From JBCCCJ01 sp039029315 (GTDB lineage Bacteria > Bacteroidota > Bacteroidia > J057), in assembly GCA_039029315.1 (NCBI GenBank), contig JBCCGK010000041.1:1-64000 (forward strand): a DNA stretch of 64,000 nucleotides, read 5' to 3'. The translations under genes and the position numbers were made by a program. Numbering within the stretch: position 1 is the stretch's first letter; each line of letters begins with the position of its first letter. Shown here in pieces: positions 63,848 through 64,000 of the stretch. The notes under the pieces are model-generated. The model ran no database searches, was not told the origin of the DNA, and saw only the letters and a list, made by a program, of their open reading frames with translations.

Positions 63848-64000
63848 GAGACTGTTTTGAGATCTGTGCTGAGAATTTTTAGGGTGTATTTTTTTCTCAG
63901 ACAAGGTTCTTTTTTGTTCTCATAGTGGTGCTATGGGAACAAAAAAAGCCGCAGAATGAGGAAAAAAGACACATACAAAAAATAAGTGACAGATGTTCAA
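63848..64000 (-). repeat. 161-bp MITE-like element, copy E (right end cut off)
   Basis: Left terminus GAGACTGTTTTG preceded by TTA (63845-63847); the window ends after 153 bases, 8 short of the expected terminus. Orientation is reverse, opposite to copy A at the other edge. The central hairpin, read in forward sense, is GTTCCCATAG, loop CACCA, CTATGAGAAC, identical to copy C. It lies 48 bp after the broken AAA-ATPase gene. Confidence 0.88.

Noticed and set aside
1..64000. CRISPR array or phage-derived repeats
   Set aside because: The five repeats are 161 bp, dispersed by many kilobases, in both orientations and flanked by TNA duplications; they are transposable elements, not a CRISPR array. 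No cas-like genes were seen.

Overview
The window looks like a chromosomal segment of a marine or aquatic Bacteroidota, most likely from the Saprospiria/Lewinella side of the phylum. Supporting signs are two proteins with a C-terminal type IX secretion sorting domain, many lipoproteins with Bacteroidota-style lipoboxes, a DUF5916 outer-membrane protein, sortilin-like BNR propeller proteins, propeller/Y_Y_Y/LytS-type sensor kinases with LytTR regulators, and one promoter that fits the Bacteroidota consensus TTTG-N19-TAnnTTTG exactly (19948-19978). No rRNA, tRNA, CRISPR array, phage module or complete insertion sequence was found.

Layout. 1-6703: three exported formylglycine sulfatases in tandem, a lipoprotein, and a small RAPP-motif protein followed by what looks like the remnant of a TonB receptor; this block is bracketed by two copies of a 161-bp miniature transposable element. 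6781-14701: a DUF5916 outer-membrane protein, then on the minus strand a sensor kinase, LytTR regulator, maleate isomerase and YrdC/Sua5-like protein. 15023-21576: a minus-strand set (DUF3556 membrane protein, phytoene-desaturase-like flavoprotein, a 57-aa protein, MddA-like methanethiol methyltransferase) divergent from a TetR regulator and an alpha/beta hydrolase; near-identical 24-bp palindromes lie on both sides of tetR. 21755-28470: an outer-membrane barrel, a first 1,038-aa sortilin-like protein, a 585-aa orphan and a small lipoprotein.

28645-33306 is the most interesting block: an ECF sigma factor, a single-pass anti-sigma-like protein with a TPR tail, and, convergent with them, a large exported TPR-CHAT protease-like protein anchored by a C-terminal membrane helix. 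The topology would let the CHAT domain reach the extracytoplasmic tail of the anti-sigma protein, a logic like DegS/RseA and like the CHAT protease-Csx30-sigma circuit of type III-E CRISPR, but with no CRISPR genes. A second sigma/TPR-anti-sigma pair without CHAT lies at 44043-45471 behind a perfect 28-bp palindrome.

33599-48412: lepA, a DUF4625-like lipoprotein, a lone NfeD C-terminal domain, a 1,518-aa T9SS protein, an orphan DUF1501 protein, an iron-type alcohol dehydrogenase, the second sigma pair, a coiled-coil protein, a T9SS lyase-like protein and a small exported protein broken by a frameshift in an A8 tract. 48441-48571 is a second kind of miniature element with perfect 8-bp target duplications. 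48652-63799: a second sortilin-like paralogue, a YD-repeat lipoprotein, a DUF6807 + PVC-type dehydrogenase + cytochrome c fusion, an EVE protein, an SRPBCC protein, a DUF3089 lipoprotein, a sodium:solute symporter and an AAA-ATPase/PD-(D/E)XK gene frameshifted in a TA repeat.

The catabolic theme is weak but consistent: sulfatases, a lyase-like secreted protein, a PVC-type dehydrogenase and a symporter suggest scavenging of sulfated polysaccharide, though no SusC/SusD pair and no sulfatase-maturing enzyme is present. Five copies of the 161-bp element (1-147, 6543-6703, 28007-28167, 40809-40969, 63848-64000) punctuate the window, and both window edges fall inside one.
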